Shown here in pieces: positions 32,827 through 45,075 of a stretch of 64,000 bases of DNA. Origin of the DNA: Buddleja alternifolia (Eukaryota > Streptophyta > Magnoliopsida > Lamiales > Scrophulariaceae). The notes under the pieces are model-generated. The model was not told the DNA's origin. It made no database searches and worked only from the letters and a program-made list of their open reading frames with translations. Each line of letters opens with the position of its first letter. Position 1 is the stretch's first letter. The position numbers and the translations under genes were made by a program. Where the stretch lies: contig CM033405.1 in the NCBI GenBank assembly GCA_019426215.1, forward strand, positions 9,091,001 to 9,155,000. Reading direction: 5' to 3'.

Positions 32827-35800
32827 AGTAGTAGTTACAATGGTTCTGCAGCTATCCAGCAGAAAATATCAATACAGAACAACCGTGGTGAAAAGCTTGT
32901 TGGCGTGTTGCATGATACTGGATCAGAAAAGATTGCAGTTCTATGTCATGGTTTTCGAGCAACAAAGGTCGGTATGCCTTTGTTTAATTATGTCGTACAT
33001 TCGATTTTCAGAATTTAACTTTTTAGGCATTTGAAGTACCAATATTTTTTCTTCCTTTTCCGAATAAGAAAGATAGGATTTTCTTACAGAGGCTGATTCA
33101 TCTCTCCTTTTAGACTACAAACTAGGGAAGTAGACTTGTAAAAGACAGATCATTTGATGTGATTTATAGTACTTCGTTTCTGTTGGTTTAGTTATTACAA
33201 TGCAGTTGTTTCTCCCATCAGAACTTGGCTATACATCAAATGTGAGAAAAAGAGAGAGAATAGTTTGAGTAAACCTAGAAAAATTTTGTCAACGTGGCTT
33301 TTGTAACCTTTAGTTAACACCTGGGCTATTAATATATATACGTTTTTGTGATATAATGTTATAGTACTGAATTTACCTGAATATCCTATGCACTAAAATA
33401 CGTCTAATGCAACTCTCTTAAGCTATAGATTTACTTCCTTCTAATTTGAATGACCAAGTTTTTCACTCTAGGAACTGTTTATCATAATAACTGCAATATT
33501 ATGTCCAAATAAGACTTCCTTGTCATTCCGAAAAATTTCTCATTCTTGGTCCGTAAGCAATGTGCATTCGTGTTCTGTCAAAGTTGTTAAAAATGTCATA
33601 AGATCCATGTATTTGCTTATGCCAAACTGTGCTAATTATTAGATTTCTAGTTGGGAACATCATTTTCTAATTTATATGCTATGTCATTGGTATTTTTAAG
33701 ATGGACAACCTACAAATAAAGTGAGAGATAATTATCATAGATAAAAATATATATAGATATGAAATATGCTAGTTTGGTTATTTGAATTTAAATTAAAATA
33801 TAAACTACCTTACATTGGATTCTTTTTTATAAATATGAGTTATTATAAATTTACAAAAATAATTACTATTATCTTACATGGCCAAATGGAGTTCAATTAG
33901 GTTATCCAAAAGTGCACACACCTGATGCTTACTTAAATTGTCTCCGTGTTTCTGTTCCGTTATATATAGATTTCTAGTGGAACTCTATTTGTAGATTTTA
34001 TATGAAATGATTTATTCTTAAAACATAGTAAAATTTATGTGTGAGAAGTGGTAAAAATTTAAACATTGATATGGATGCAGGTATTTTTAAGTGTGGCATC
34101 AAAATGTCCATATGATTTGTTGGTCAGAATTCACATTTTCTTTATGTTGAAAATAGAGACATTCAGCTTTGAATATTTATATGGAGAATGAATTTCAGAT
34201 TAATGTCCCTCCTAGTAGTGGACATCTATATTTACAGAAGCGTTCAGTTCTTGTTTCCATATTTTTTTCAATCTATCCTGGTGAAGTCACAACCTTGATT
34301 AAGGTTCTATAGTCTTTTCATCCAAGGAAGAAGTTTCAACTCTCACATAGATAATTTATCTTGGATTCCTTGATTGATGTAGCAATACTATGTTTTGTGC
34401 TGGTAGCAACGTCTTAACAAAAGTAATGTAAGATCAATATGTTATGGAAGGAATCTTTGCTTATACAATTACATAAGTGCGAAGTTATGCTTCGTATAAC
34501 AGCTAGGTCTCTAAATATTAGTCAACAGGATAGAAGTTTACCACCAGATTGTATCATATGAATTTTACAGTTGCATTCTTAGACTCAAGAGTCTAAATTA
34601 GTAGCATATATTAGAAGCCTGCTGGCACGTCCTGAGAAACACCATCTTTTTTAGAGAAAACTCATCGAGTAATCTAGTTCTATTGTGTCAATAGTTTTCC
34701 AAAAATTAATTTTAAGTGTGCGAAATGGAAATTTTATCATTGAGAGGTATGATGTGTAATGTTCATTTGAAAGAGAAACCAATATTAAAGTCATATTGCA
34801 TAATCAGTTAACAGCTCAAAGTAGTGACACCCCAATTGTACATAAGCAGGCAAAAAGATAGATGTCATTGGGAGAATTGCAATAATATTCATGACTAATA
34901 GTGCTAACTGCTAGGATGAAGTCACCGCCTTGATTTTGAAAGCCTCATGAAACTTTACCATCATCCATGAGCTTTTTGTCCCAAAGATTTTAAGTTTTGA
35001 TGTCGAAAGAGCTTTTTCGAGTTCTACAAGCAGCGTCATATTGGCAAGTGGTTGTCTGTATGTGCTTAGTTTGTTAGAGTCATCTCTCATATCTTTTAAT
35101 TTGCATAGTTTGTTAGAGTCATCTCTCATATCTTTTAATCTGCAGGAAGACAATACCATCGTCAACCTTGCCGCTGTTTTAGAAAATGAAGGAATTAGTG
35201 CATTTCGCTTTGATTTTTCTGGAAATGGGTAAGGTCTCAGGTAGCAATTTTCACCTGTGATTTTCTCAAGATAGTTTTTGCTAAAAGGAAATTATTGAGA
35301 ATCACTCGAGAACAATATAGTTTCATATATTTTGCCTATCTTATCATGATGGGATGTTATGCTTTAGTAAGAACTGTATTTACTTTGGGCAGTTTTAGTG
35401 ATGTCAATGTGACACACTTCTAAGGTGCTGAAAGATTGCAATTATGTATGTTAGATTCTCATCGACTGAGTTTCTTTTGATTGCCCTCCCGGGGTGGAAT
35501 GTAGTTTCACTGGATTTGAATCTTCACTTTTTCTTGAATAACTCAATAACTTCTACCTGCACTTTATAGTTTATTATCTGAATTTAGTTCAGTTGAGTAG
35601 ATATCTTAAGAAAGATGCAAAAGATGATTGACTGAATTTATTGAGTATTGACTTACTATTTGGTGACCTATTGATTGTTTAATATTCAAATATTGCAAAA
35701 TGATAACTTGATATATTAGAAATTCAGGAATTTGGTCTACTAGATGCGGACTTTACGTTTTCATATTCTTAAAAAGCTAGTATTCTATTATGATCCATTG

Positions 35801-38800
35801 TGTTAACCTGAATTTACTATTTACTACGGACCCCTAATTAGAACCTCAGTTTTTGTTACTTACGACGTTCAAATATAGAACGTTTATATAATTATAGGTT
35901 TTTGGATATATAGAGTGGAAACCAAAGTTTCATTTTATAGAAGTCGCCATATTGGAATATAAACATAGTTTTCAATGTCTAGTCAAGAATTTTCCCCGAA
36001 AGAAAAATGGAAGGTTGCATTTGCACTGGTTTTGTTGCTGTTTGTAGAACGGTTCTGTAGAAACATTTTTGGAGTACATATTTTTTGAAAAATTGTTTGG
36101 TTGAATATTCTGCAGAATGTTTTTTGGGACACATGTGCAAGAATGCGTGTGGATGAAACTGAAGAAAAGAAAACACAAAAACACATTTGGATGAGCCTGA
36201 TAAAAATCATGTTGACACTTTTAATGTGATATTTGTGAATTTATGTTGCAATTGTACAACACAGTTTTTATTAATTATCATATAATTATGCAAGATAATG
36301 CTACTAAAAATATGTCATGTATGATGGAATTACATCAAATACTAGATAATGCTACTAAAAAATTAATAAAAATTATGTTGTATAAATGCAACATAACATA
36401 TTTCCAAAAACAGACTCATCCAAATGTGTTTTTGTGTTATCCTTCACTTGAATACAATATCAACCATACACATTCTTGTTCCCAGAAAATATTTTGCAGA
36501 ATAGTCAACCAAATGGGTTTTTAACAGTATTTATACTTCAAAGATGCAAAATGGTTCTACAGAACACAAGATCAAAAACAGTCCAGATGCAACCTTACTT
36601 CCATAAAGATTTCAAACTTGGGAAACACAACAATTCTCTGTTGGTGTTCAGCCTTTTTTTACATTCATATGTTTACCCTATTTCTTTGAAACAAATGGTA
36701 GGATTAGAGGTCATAGTAGATGATCCTATTAGTTGAGGGCAGTAGTTGGAAATTCAGGCAGCTAAATTTTCAAAACTCTAATTTCCAATATGTGGTTTTC
36801 CTGCCTTTATGTTCTTATTCTGGTGAATGTCATTACCAACTCAACCTACAATTTTGAGCTCCTTGTCTTATCTTGTGTATGCAAACGCCTTTTGTGCTGG
36901 CACATCATTACCCGGAGAGTAATGTCGTGAATTGTCACAATAATTTTAGCTATCCCGTAATAGTCTAGCTTTCAGTTAGTAATTTGCTTGCTTTCTAGTA
37001 TAGTTCAAAACTTTATTCCAAATTTATGCTTGCTCAAAATTTAAACCTCGGGAGTTATTGAACACAATGTGACTGCGCAAAAATATTGAACCTCGGGATT
37101 TATTTACTTACAATTGTTGTTCCAGTGAGCTTGCGTTCTTTCTCCTTTCACTTTTGCTCTACATGTTACATTTCTTTGCTACATTTTATCCTCGTGTAAA
37201 TATCTGAAATTTGTCTCGTTTTCAGTTCTTATTTTCATTTTTTATTTCGTGGTTTCTGGTTTAAATGATTTTCAGGGAAAGTGAAGGTATTTTTGAGTAT
37301 GGTAACTACCTTAGCGAGACTGAAGATTTAAGAGCTGCAATTGAGTACTTCACTGGACTAAAACGTTCGACCGTTGTGGTTCTTGGGCATAGTAAAGGTA
37401 CACCAAATATATAGAGCTAACTAAAGGTATACCAAATATATAGAGCTAACTATCTTATAATATCCCAACAGCCATTCGACCTCCTTTCCCATTTGTTGCA
37501 TGACCAGTGGCCAGTGTTGCCAAAATTTGTTCATACCACGTCCTCTCCGAATCATTTCTGTTGTGGAGCTGAAATTATGAATTTTACTCTAATTTGGTCA
37601 TCCTTACCTTCACGTTTACCCTTTTGTTCGGAAATACCAGACCACAGACAAAAATGTACTTTTATAGGTGTGTGTCCGCATATGCATATAGATAATCATG
37701 TGTTTATGGGCGATGTCTGTGTAGGTAGGTATTTTATACATGCATGTATGAATCATCCATTTGTTCATCTATTGAACGTTTATCTTAATCACACGATCAA
37801 TAAATTCTAACACTATCATAAAACAAAATGTAAATGACCTGCAATGTAATAGGACTTAGCTTCTCGAATGACCAGTAAGTCAGTAATGCATTCTTTTAGA
37901 AGTTGTTTTGTTTCCCGTCTTTTCTATTTTTTAGGATTTATTTTTAGCTGGAATGACACGCAGTCTAGGTGATTTTTTTGTTTTTTTTTTTGGGGTCCCA
38001 AACAAAAATAATAATATTGAACGCTTAATTTATTTGTGGATGGGAATTCCGTTCTGTTTTTTTTTTTGAGCAACAAAGTATTTTTCTCTGGGTTGTTTTG
38101 CTTACCTCTTGTTCGGTTTCCGGGGGTTTATATTTTTCTGAAACTTGTATTTAGTGTGAGAGATAAATTTATCTCCAGCAGTGGATAATACGATCCTCCC
38201 TAGCCTGAAAGTTGCCCTTGTTCGCTCCTTAAATAGAACCTTACAAGTCCAAGAGGGAATTAATCCCCCACGTCCCCGGCCCCCGCCCTCAACACACACA
38301 CACACGATATTTTGCTTTATTATCATACTTTATAATTTTCCATTAAGGTAGCTCTATTGAACATTCAATTTGGCTGGGGCCTCTTCTGGATTCTCCATGT
38401 ATTCTTGTTTCCACATATTGCAGGTGGGGATGTTGTTCTCCTGTATGCATCTAAATATCATGATATACCTGCTGTGGTAAATCTTTCTGGTGGTTATGAT
38501 CTCAAGAGAGGAATTGAAGAACACATGGGCGAAAAGTTTTTGGAAAAACTCAAGAAGGATGGATACATTGATGTTAAAACTAGAACAGGTGAGCATATGC
38601 CTCTCTAAGGACTGAGAATTTTTCTTTTTGGGGTGAATGAAGACTCATATATTCTGTTTTAGAAGGTCTAATTTCACATTAAATATCATCATTGTCGATG
38701 CTAGCATCACCATGTTCCTTTGTATTGAGGATTGTCTTTCTAGCAAGTTATTCTGCCAATTAATCTTTCTTCGAGTTTTTTGTTGCGATAGGACACTATT

Positions 38801-40567
38801 TTTGAATTGTCTGTGACCAAGGAAACATAGGGCTCCAAAAGTTGTATGCTCTCATAAGTAAACCTATAGATATCGAACTTTTCCACTCCTTTTTTCTCTC
38901 TTGTATATACTAGTTCACATTCAATTTCAGTGGCTTTGCGGTCCTTTATGGATGTCATCAAACTATGTATAACTCTGCCAAAGTGGATAGCTCTTTACAT
39001 GATATCTAAGTACTTTCATCTTGAGAGGGAGTATGGCCTGGAAAAAAGAAAAAAAATTAATGTCTTCCTAACTCCAATCCAGATAAACCCGGCTGTTCAT
39101 TGCCATTACATATGTTGATGTTATTTGAAGGATTTGCTTGAGAGGGGTTCACTTCTAGTACACATGTTTTCCTTTTTCTTCAGTTGGAAATGTATTGAGC
39201 TAACTGAAGCATTTTTGATTAAGAATGGCAGAGAATAGTATATGCACAAGATTAATCTTTCCTTCTTTTTTCTCCCTTTGGATATAGTTAGTTTCATAAA
39301 ATATACGTCGTTAAATAAATTCTACTTCTCTTTTTCATAGGAGAAGGTGATTATCAAGTCACCGAAGAAAGTATGATGGAGCGACTCAACACAAACATGC
39401 ATGAAGCATGCCTTTCAATTGACGAGAAATGCAGGTAGCATTATGTCAACACTGTTAATATTATCTGTCTCATGTTATTAATTGGCAAGAGATAAATGAT
39501 AGGATGATAATAAGTCGTCTTTAAATGCCGTTTCTCTTTAGAAAGTAATTTGTAATACTGTTAGGTGTAGAATGCTAAGTTGTTATTGAGTACTGAATGG
39601 AACCTCCCTATGTCCATTATTAAATTGTGTTTATTTCATTTTTTTATAGTTTTGTAAGTTTCTGACTTATATCATGTACTTTTTGATCCCAAAAGAAAAT
39701 GAGAAAATTGCCTGAAATAAGTATTAGTAGGAGGGATTAATAGATATCATTATTTTCTTCCCTTTTATGGGAATTATATAGTCTTTTGATTACAATTTTT
39801 AAAACATGAGCTTGTTCTGCATCGACATGACTTTATGCAGGGCCACCCCTGAATTTGTGGAGGCGTAACTGACTCCCTTTCCGTTATCTCATTTCAGATG
39901 ATCTAGGTTCAACCTTCCTCTAGGTGCCAATAATAATTGTTTTTTAGATACTTTTGAGAAGATATTTTTCTTCGGTCAAACCAAATGAAAGAGACAATAG
40001 TATGAAATTCCCTTCTAGGCAACCATATGATGGAAAATCTCACTCCAGTTTTTGTCAATTATTGCGAATTAACTGGCGTACAGATTTAGCATCGGAAATT
40101 AATATATGGAGTCAGTTAAAAGTTATGATTTGAACACTCAAAATCTGAGAGAGTTTATCTATTTTGTGCTTGCAGGCGCTCATCTCTTTACAAAATAAAA
40201 ATCCATAAAAATAGGTGGAGTTCCAACTTGTTCGAAAGATTATGGCTTTTCATGAACTTATTCATGTGTGTAATTGCAGTATAACACCACGATATAGAAT
40301 GTGACCTCCATGTTAGTTCATTTAATTCAATATTCGTACAGCCACAGTTCTGGTCTACAATGTTATTTTCTACTCGCCCCGAAAAATGGATCGAACTTGT
40401 GAAAATGTATATGAAGGGTATTAACAATTCACGGATCAGTTGATGAAATTATCCCTGTAGAAGATGCGCTGGAGTTTGCCAAGATCATACCAAATCACCT
40501 ATTGCAAATCATAGAAGGAGCTGATCATGGATACTCTTCACATCAAGATGCTCACTTTACAGGGTGA
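32827..40567 (+). CDS. Plant alpha/beta hydrolase (esterase/lipase-like), six exons
   Basis: Exons: 32827-32967, 35146-35228, 37276-37397, 38424-38588, 39341-39434, 40417-40567, with all junctions GT-AG and phases agreeing. The 251-residue product matches the soluble plant alpha/beta hydrolase family of serine hydrolases whose substrates are mostly unknown. Key features: CHGF oxyanion region near residues 37-40, nucleophile elbow GHSKGG (Ser114, split by intron 3), FDFSGNGES near 70, catalytic Asp211 in HGSVDEIIP, His239 in GADHGY. No signal peptide or membrane segment is visible. An in-frame stop lies just upstream (32824-32826). ATG at 32823-32825 is followed by one extra base before the frame AGT AGT AGT TAC, so the natural start seems shifted, or another first exon exists. 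The last residues (QDAHFTG) do not resemble the usual hydrophobic C-terminal helix, as if the end of exon 6 was replaced. Confidence 0.8.
35067..35144 (+). repeat. 39-bp tandem duplication at a 3' splice site
   Basis: Two copies, 35067-35105 and 35106-35144, differing by one base, start TAGTTTGTTAGAGTC and end in a T-rich tract and TGCA. The second ends at the AG acceptor of hydrolase exon 2. The first carries a spare GCATAG. It doubles the branch/pyrimidine region of intron 1. Confidence 0.95.
36009..36602. mobile_element. Foldback element in hydrolase intron 2
   Basis: Arms 36009-36202 and 36408-36602 are imperfect inverted repeats of about 195 bases (for example AAAACACATTTGGATGAG at 36176 against CTCATCCAAATGTGTTTTTG at 36415). 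The 205-base centre repeats GATAATGCTACTAAAAA twice (36295 and 36346). It is non-coding. Open frames on both strands inside the arms mirror each other. Typical of MITE or foldback insertions in plant introns. Confidence 0.8.
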
Positions 40568-41060
40568 TTTTATGGTGCACCGGCCCCCACCAAACACCAT
40601 TCGATGCAGGCACAAGATGGTAAAAGGTATCTAAATCACATGCATCCAACGGTGTTAGGTGGACCACTTGTCCGCCTTAGAGTTTCCCAAATTGATTTGA
40701 TGAACAATATTGTTAGTATGGAGTGTCCATAGTTCAACACAATTATCCCTAGGAGGTTCTATAAACCGGGTATCTATAAATAACCACCGGTAATGCGGTG
40801 GAACGCACATGGGATCCATATGCAAGAATGGTTCTAAGTGCACTGGGACATGAAATTTTGGGATTACCTAAAAGCTACTCACTTTAAAAAGATTATTACC
40901 GATGCTACATTTTTGTTCAACTCTTATGTCTACTATTAACGTTTCTCTTGAAAAACGTATCATTAATTGCGGTTTGGATTTTTTATCACATTGTGGTGTA
41001 ACTTATGATGCACGGATACGAGAATACGGGTACGATACGATACTGATACGAAGTGTGGCA
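40568..41060. other. Sequence downstream of hydrolase stop
   Basis: CCGGCCCCCACC and GGTGCACCGG-like phrases just after the stop suggest an inserted repeat that may have replaced the original gene end. From 40980 a run of GATACG units starts (GGATACGAGAATACGGG, ACGATACGATACTGATACG). No gene seen. Confidence 0.4.
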
Positions 41061-41198
41061 AATTTCAAAATTATAGGATACGATACGTTGGGCATGTGGA
41101 TTAATATAATATTTAAAAATAAATTTGAGAATTTCAAAATTATAGGATACGATACGTTGGGGATGTGGATTAATATAATATTTAAAAATAAATTTGAG
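41061..41198. repeat. 69-bp tandem duplication
   Basis: Two units (41061-41129 and 41130-41198) start AATTTCAAAATTATAGGATA and differ at one or two bases. They lie inside a GATACG-rich repeat that ends near 41660 with CCGATACGTATCG. Confidence 0.95.
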
Positions 41199-41940
41199 TC
41201 AATATGTTCACTAACATAAATAAAAACACAATACTGACACCAATTTATTGTTTATAAATTCAAAAATTTTCGAAGGTAAAGAAAAAACTTATCATTTGCG
41301 GTTTACAAACGACATTCCATGGATACCAACAATTAATTTCTTATCCAAAATCTTCAATGATATAGTGTTAACGATAGGTTTCACGTGGAGTAAGAGAAGA
41401 AAAAACATATTTATTAACTGAAACCAAAGTGGTTTTTTGCTTCTTTAAATTTTCTTTTTGTTTGTTTAACTTTTTAACGTATAGTCAAAGTCATTATTAT
41501 TTTTATATTTTAACCTAAAAAGGCTATATAATATTAAAAAAAAAAAACTCTAACCTGTAAAGAAGGCATGTCAAATACTTCAAATTTTGTACACGGCATT
41601 TGGAATTTTTTTTTCTTTTAATTTTTGGATATTTAAAAAAAGTATCCGATACGTATCGAATTAATTGAGTGTATAGCCTCCAATTAGTACACTTTCAAGA
41701 AAATAGCCTTCCGGCTTTACAGTTTAAGAAAATAACCCCCTGACTTTAGCCATTATTTTTTACCAAGTCAAATGGCCCTTAAACTTTTTGTTTGTTTTTA
41801 TTTGAGTCCTTTTATTTTATTTGGTAAATATTTATACCCATGAGAACAATTATACATATTTTAAAGAAATGGAAATCTCAACCCGCTTTTACAAATCTGC
41901 ATAAAACTTTTTGTTGCACTCATAATTTATTTACATACAT
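41199..41940. other. AT-rich intergenic DNA
   Basis: No gene seen. CCGATACGTATCGAATT at about 41646 is a palindrome related to the repeat at 40980-41040 and may mark the other end of the same element. Confidence 0.4.
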
Positions 41941-42676
41941 GTACCCGCTCATATTTTAAACTCTTTTATTGATTGTCTTAATACTTTAGAAAACTTAGAT
42001 TATAATAATCAGAAATTAATATTAGAAACTAGGAGAGATAATTGGGTTAATACTTATCTTAACTTACCACCTAGATTAAGAGATCACCAAAACTATATTA
42101 AATACCTTTTAATTTTGAATATATTAATAGCAGTTTTTTATTAAAATAGATCCTTCTAATTTTAAAAGATTGGATTATTTAGATCTTGAATATAGTTTAG
42201 TTGATAGATCCATAATCTTCTTAGATAAACATAAATTTATTTGTAGATTTGATTCAAGTTTTAAGCACAATTTACATTCGGAACATAAACACTTAAATAG
42301 TTTAACGGATTTACTTATAGCTCTAGCGTCGAATTTAGAATTAGAAAATACAAAATTTTATAAAAACTTAGAATCATTAAAAGAAGCAGTTTTAATAAAT
42401 AGAGAAATAATAAAAAGAGGTTAAAGTAATAATTTAGATTATATTAAACAACAGTCTGAGGAAACTTTGAAAATAGTTAAAAAAATATAATAAGCTTTTC
42501 CCTACTAAAGACGAAGTAATAGAGTTAAAATATAGTTTGAATAGTAATAAACTAAAACAAATAGAAATCGAAACAAAGAAAACTCTAAGTCAAGTAATAG
42601 AAAATATAAATAAATTTGAAGCCCAAATTTTAGAAACTAATAAAACTTTAAAAAATATAGAGCGAATAGTTAGTGG
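41941..42676 (+). pseudogene. Endogenous caulimovirid, first ORF region
   Basis: A very A-rich plus-strand block with interrupted frames (one is 42170-42424, 84 codons) coding Lys/Asn/Leu/Glu-rich protein with coiled-coil character. It directly precedes the ORF at 42677, whose ATG overlaps a TGA stop as ATGA (42677-42680), an arrangement known from badnavirus- and tungrovirus-like genomes of Caulimoviridae. The assignment as a small viral ORF comes from position and composition, not from a motif. Several stops show it is dead. Confidence 0.45.
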
Positions 42677-42992
42677 ATGAATAATCTAGAAAAAAGATTA
42701 CAATATAAAAGAGTCATTGAACTAGCAAATAAATATTTAGATACAGAGGTAGGATTTACTGCCTACCAAGAAAATAGTAATTCAGATAAATTATATCCTA
42801 AAATTTGGAATATTCAATTCGCTTTAATTTTACAAATATTTGAAAAGTTAGATAAGTTAGAAAATAAAATAGAAAAGTTAAGTACTAAAATTGACACAAT
42901 ATCTCAAGTAATTAAAGGAGATTTACAAGATAGTATAGAAGAAAAATTAGCAAATTTAGCACTAGACGAATCTGAAAAACCTAAAAGGGGAC

Positions 42993-43022
<30 letters not shown>
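42677..43022 (+). pseudogene. Endogenous caulimovirid, small coiled-coil ORF
   Basis: Open from ATG 42677 for about 105 codons, then a TA repeat (42996-43022) throws it out of frame. The C-terminal half has regular leucine/isoleucine/lysine heptads (about residues 50-90), suggesting a coiled coil like the virion-associated or second-ORF proteins of badnavirus-like viruses. It lies between the first ORF region and the movement-protein region in the expected order. The exact genus cannot be told. Confidence 0.5.
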
Positions 43023-43026
<4 letters not shown>

Positions 43027-44255
43027 TAAAAATGTTGAGATCATTCAGTGGTACTAGTAGAACTATAAGTGAATCAAGTAGTAAAGAAAAAGGAAAAGGA
43101 AAAATAAGTAACACTTTCACTAAAGGAATATTTAGAGGACCAGGAAGTCAGAGCTCAGCTAGAGAAGTAGAATTAGAAGAAATAATAGACGTAGAAGAAA
43201 ATCTTAGTTTATACAACAATAAAGGAATAGATAAGTTACAACCTAAAACCTTATATAAAGTAAGAAAAATGGATTTTAACACACATTTAATTAAAAAATT
43301 TAGAGAAAAAGAAGTCAAAGTTATGACAAATGTTGAAAATATAAACTTAGTTAGTCAAGAATGTATAAAGCAATTAAAGCAGTTAAAACAAAAATATATA
43401 CATTTAGGACTAATTATTGTAGGAATAAAAGGATTAACTAGAAAAGAAACTGGTGGGAAAGTTTTCGTTTTATTATTAAATAAAAGTTGGTCTGATGCTA
43501 AGAGAGCAGTATTCGCTAGCATGGAAATAGATATGAATAATAATGTAGGAATATTTTATGTAGCTCCAAATATGATGAAAAGTATTAAAGATATTAGTAA
43601 AATCACGATAGGATTACAAACTAGAGGATATGAAATATATGATGATAATAATTTAGTAGTTTGTATAGCCTTTCTAGGAAGAATAACTAATAATAGTTTC
43701 CCTCAATATAAAATTAATGGATAATTGTAGACACTCCCCTCACATATGGGGGTCATTGAACTTCACCCCCTCACTTATCGAAATGTGCACTTTACCCCCT
43801 CACTCATCATAAAATGTGCACTTACCCCCTTCGAGCAGTTTAGGGCAAAAAAATACAAAGGAAAATTCAAATCTGAGCAACAACATACGAAAAATTCCTT
43901 TGTATTTTTTCTGCCCGAGCTGACCGAAGGGGGTAAGTGCACATTTCAATAAGTGAGGGGGTGAAGTGCAATGACCCCCATATGTGAGGGGGGTGTCTGC
44001 AATTATCCCTAAAATTAATATAGATGGAATAATAGATGGATTAGCCTCAGTAGGAGTAAAAATGATTAAACCCTTAAATATAGACAATAGCGATTTAAAT
44101 GGGGAAGAATGAGAATTAACCAAACATTTAGAAGAAAATAACACAGTTAAGATTCCAAGAGAAAATGTAATGTATACAAATAGTAGAGGTCAAACTTCTA
44201 TTATGTGTGTATGTGGATTTGGTGGAAAGATTTATCTTGCTCACCAGTTTGTAAA
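43023..44255 (+). pseudogene. Endogenous caulimovirid movement-protein region, split by a MITE
   Basis: The frame from 43035 encodes a Ser/Lys-rich N-terminal part and then a domain like the plant virus movement protein family (30K type, Pfam PF01107) at about 43360-43720. Hallmarks: a conserved hydrophobic strand followed by an Ile-Gly-Leu-Thr-type turn, a D-motif region and a Gly-Tyr ending, in the usual spacing. A MITE at 43719-44009 interrupts it. The frame resumes on the far side but has a stop at 44110-44112. The fragment ends at a TA repeat near 44255. No reverse transcriptase or coat-protein region follows. An old, partial and non-functional viral insertion, strongly A-rich compared with its neighbours. 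Confidence 0.7.
43719..44009. mobile_element. MITE with long inverted repeats and 10-bp target duplication (MULE-like)
   Basis: The left end GGATAATTGTAGACAC and the right end GTGTCTGCAATTATCC are complementary, and pairing extends about 110 bases inwards (CATATGGGGGTCATTG with CAATGACCCCCATATG). TAAAATTAAT occurs on both sides (43709-43718 and 44010-44019). A target duplication of 9-11 bases points to Mutator-like elements. The element interrupts the viral frame. Confidence 0.9.
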
Positions 44256-45075
44256 TATATATATATATATATTAATATCCTATAAATATATTTAGTAGAA
44301 TCCTTAATTAACTAAAGTAACTAATTAATTGTTATGGAAGGATTCTATTTAATATATTTTAGGATATTATTAGATATGGTAATATCTAGTTAGTTGGAAA
44401 GAGTCCAACTAATCAAGGAGAGAGAATAAAAGAAAAAGGAAAAACATATATACATATATACATATATACACGCCTCTCCCTAAATTTTAGGGAAAGAGGC
44501 GTGTGTGAGTGTAAGGTTTTTACCCTAGGTGGACTCTATATATATGTGTGTTCCACCTCTTTTAAAAGTAATGAATAATGAAAAAGTGATTTTTGGTTTT
44601 GAATAGAAAAGAGAAAAATAAGTTTTCAATAAAAAGGTTTTTTGAAAAATACTTTTTTCTATTATTCTCTCCCAGATTTTCTTTCATATTATTTCTTCAA
44701 ACTCATGTGTTGAGTGCGAAGGACACTTAAATAATTTCAAACTCTTTTTCCTAAAAAACCAAGATTCAATATTCTCATTGTTAGCACTGGTAGAGATGAT
44801 TGAGGGTACGAGCTAGGGTGTGGATACATCTCAAAGGCGCAACGCTTGGGGCGCTAGGGCAAATCAATTTGAAGATTGTAGCAGGGAGTAGCTTTAAAAG
44901 ACGTTGCTGCTTTAAGATCTACAAGAGGTAAACACGAGTAAACTTTCTCCTAGGATAGTTTTCAATTCGATGGTACCATGTTGACTTAGCCCTAATTTCA
45001 GGGATGCTATTTTAAGTTTTTTAAATTATATGTTTTTCGTTGCGTTGGTATCCCCGGGGGTTTTACCGATCCCAA
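44256..45075 (+). mobile_element. 3' part of an LTR, related to the solo LTR at 52657
   Basis: AT-rich start, a short hairpin (CACGCCTCTCCCTAAAT at 44470 with its complement at 44488), then GGATACATCTCAAAGGCGC and GCTGCTTTAAGATCTAC blocks that correspond to 54520-54670. It ends near GATCCCAATA, which may be a decayed CCCAACA end. It is joined directly to gypsy pol without a primer-binding site, so it is a fragment, not the 5' LTR of the gypsy element. Confidence 0.6.

Noticed and set aside
35972..36736. Several ORFs on both strands in hydrolase intron 2
   Set aside because: They mirror each other because of the foldback arms and have no protein features.
43800..44144. Minus-strand ORF of 114 codons
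   Set aside because: It lies across the MITE inverted repeats and the viral frame, opposite to the supported coding strand.
44256..45075. 5' LTR of the Athila-like element
   Set aside because: It joins pol inside the reverse transcriptase with no primer-binding site, and it resembles the unrelated solo LTR at 52657.
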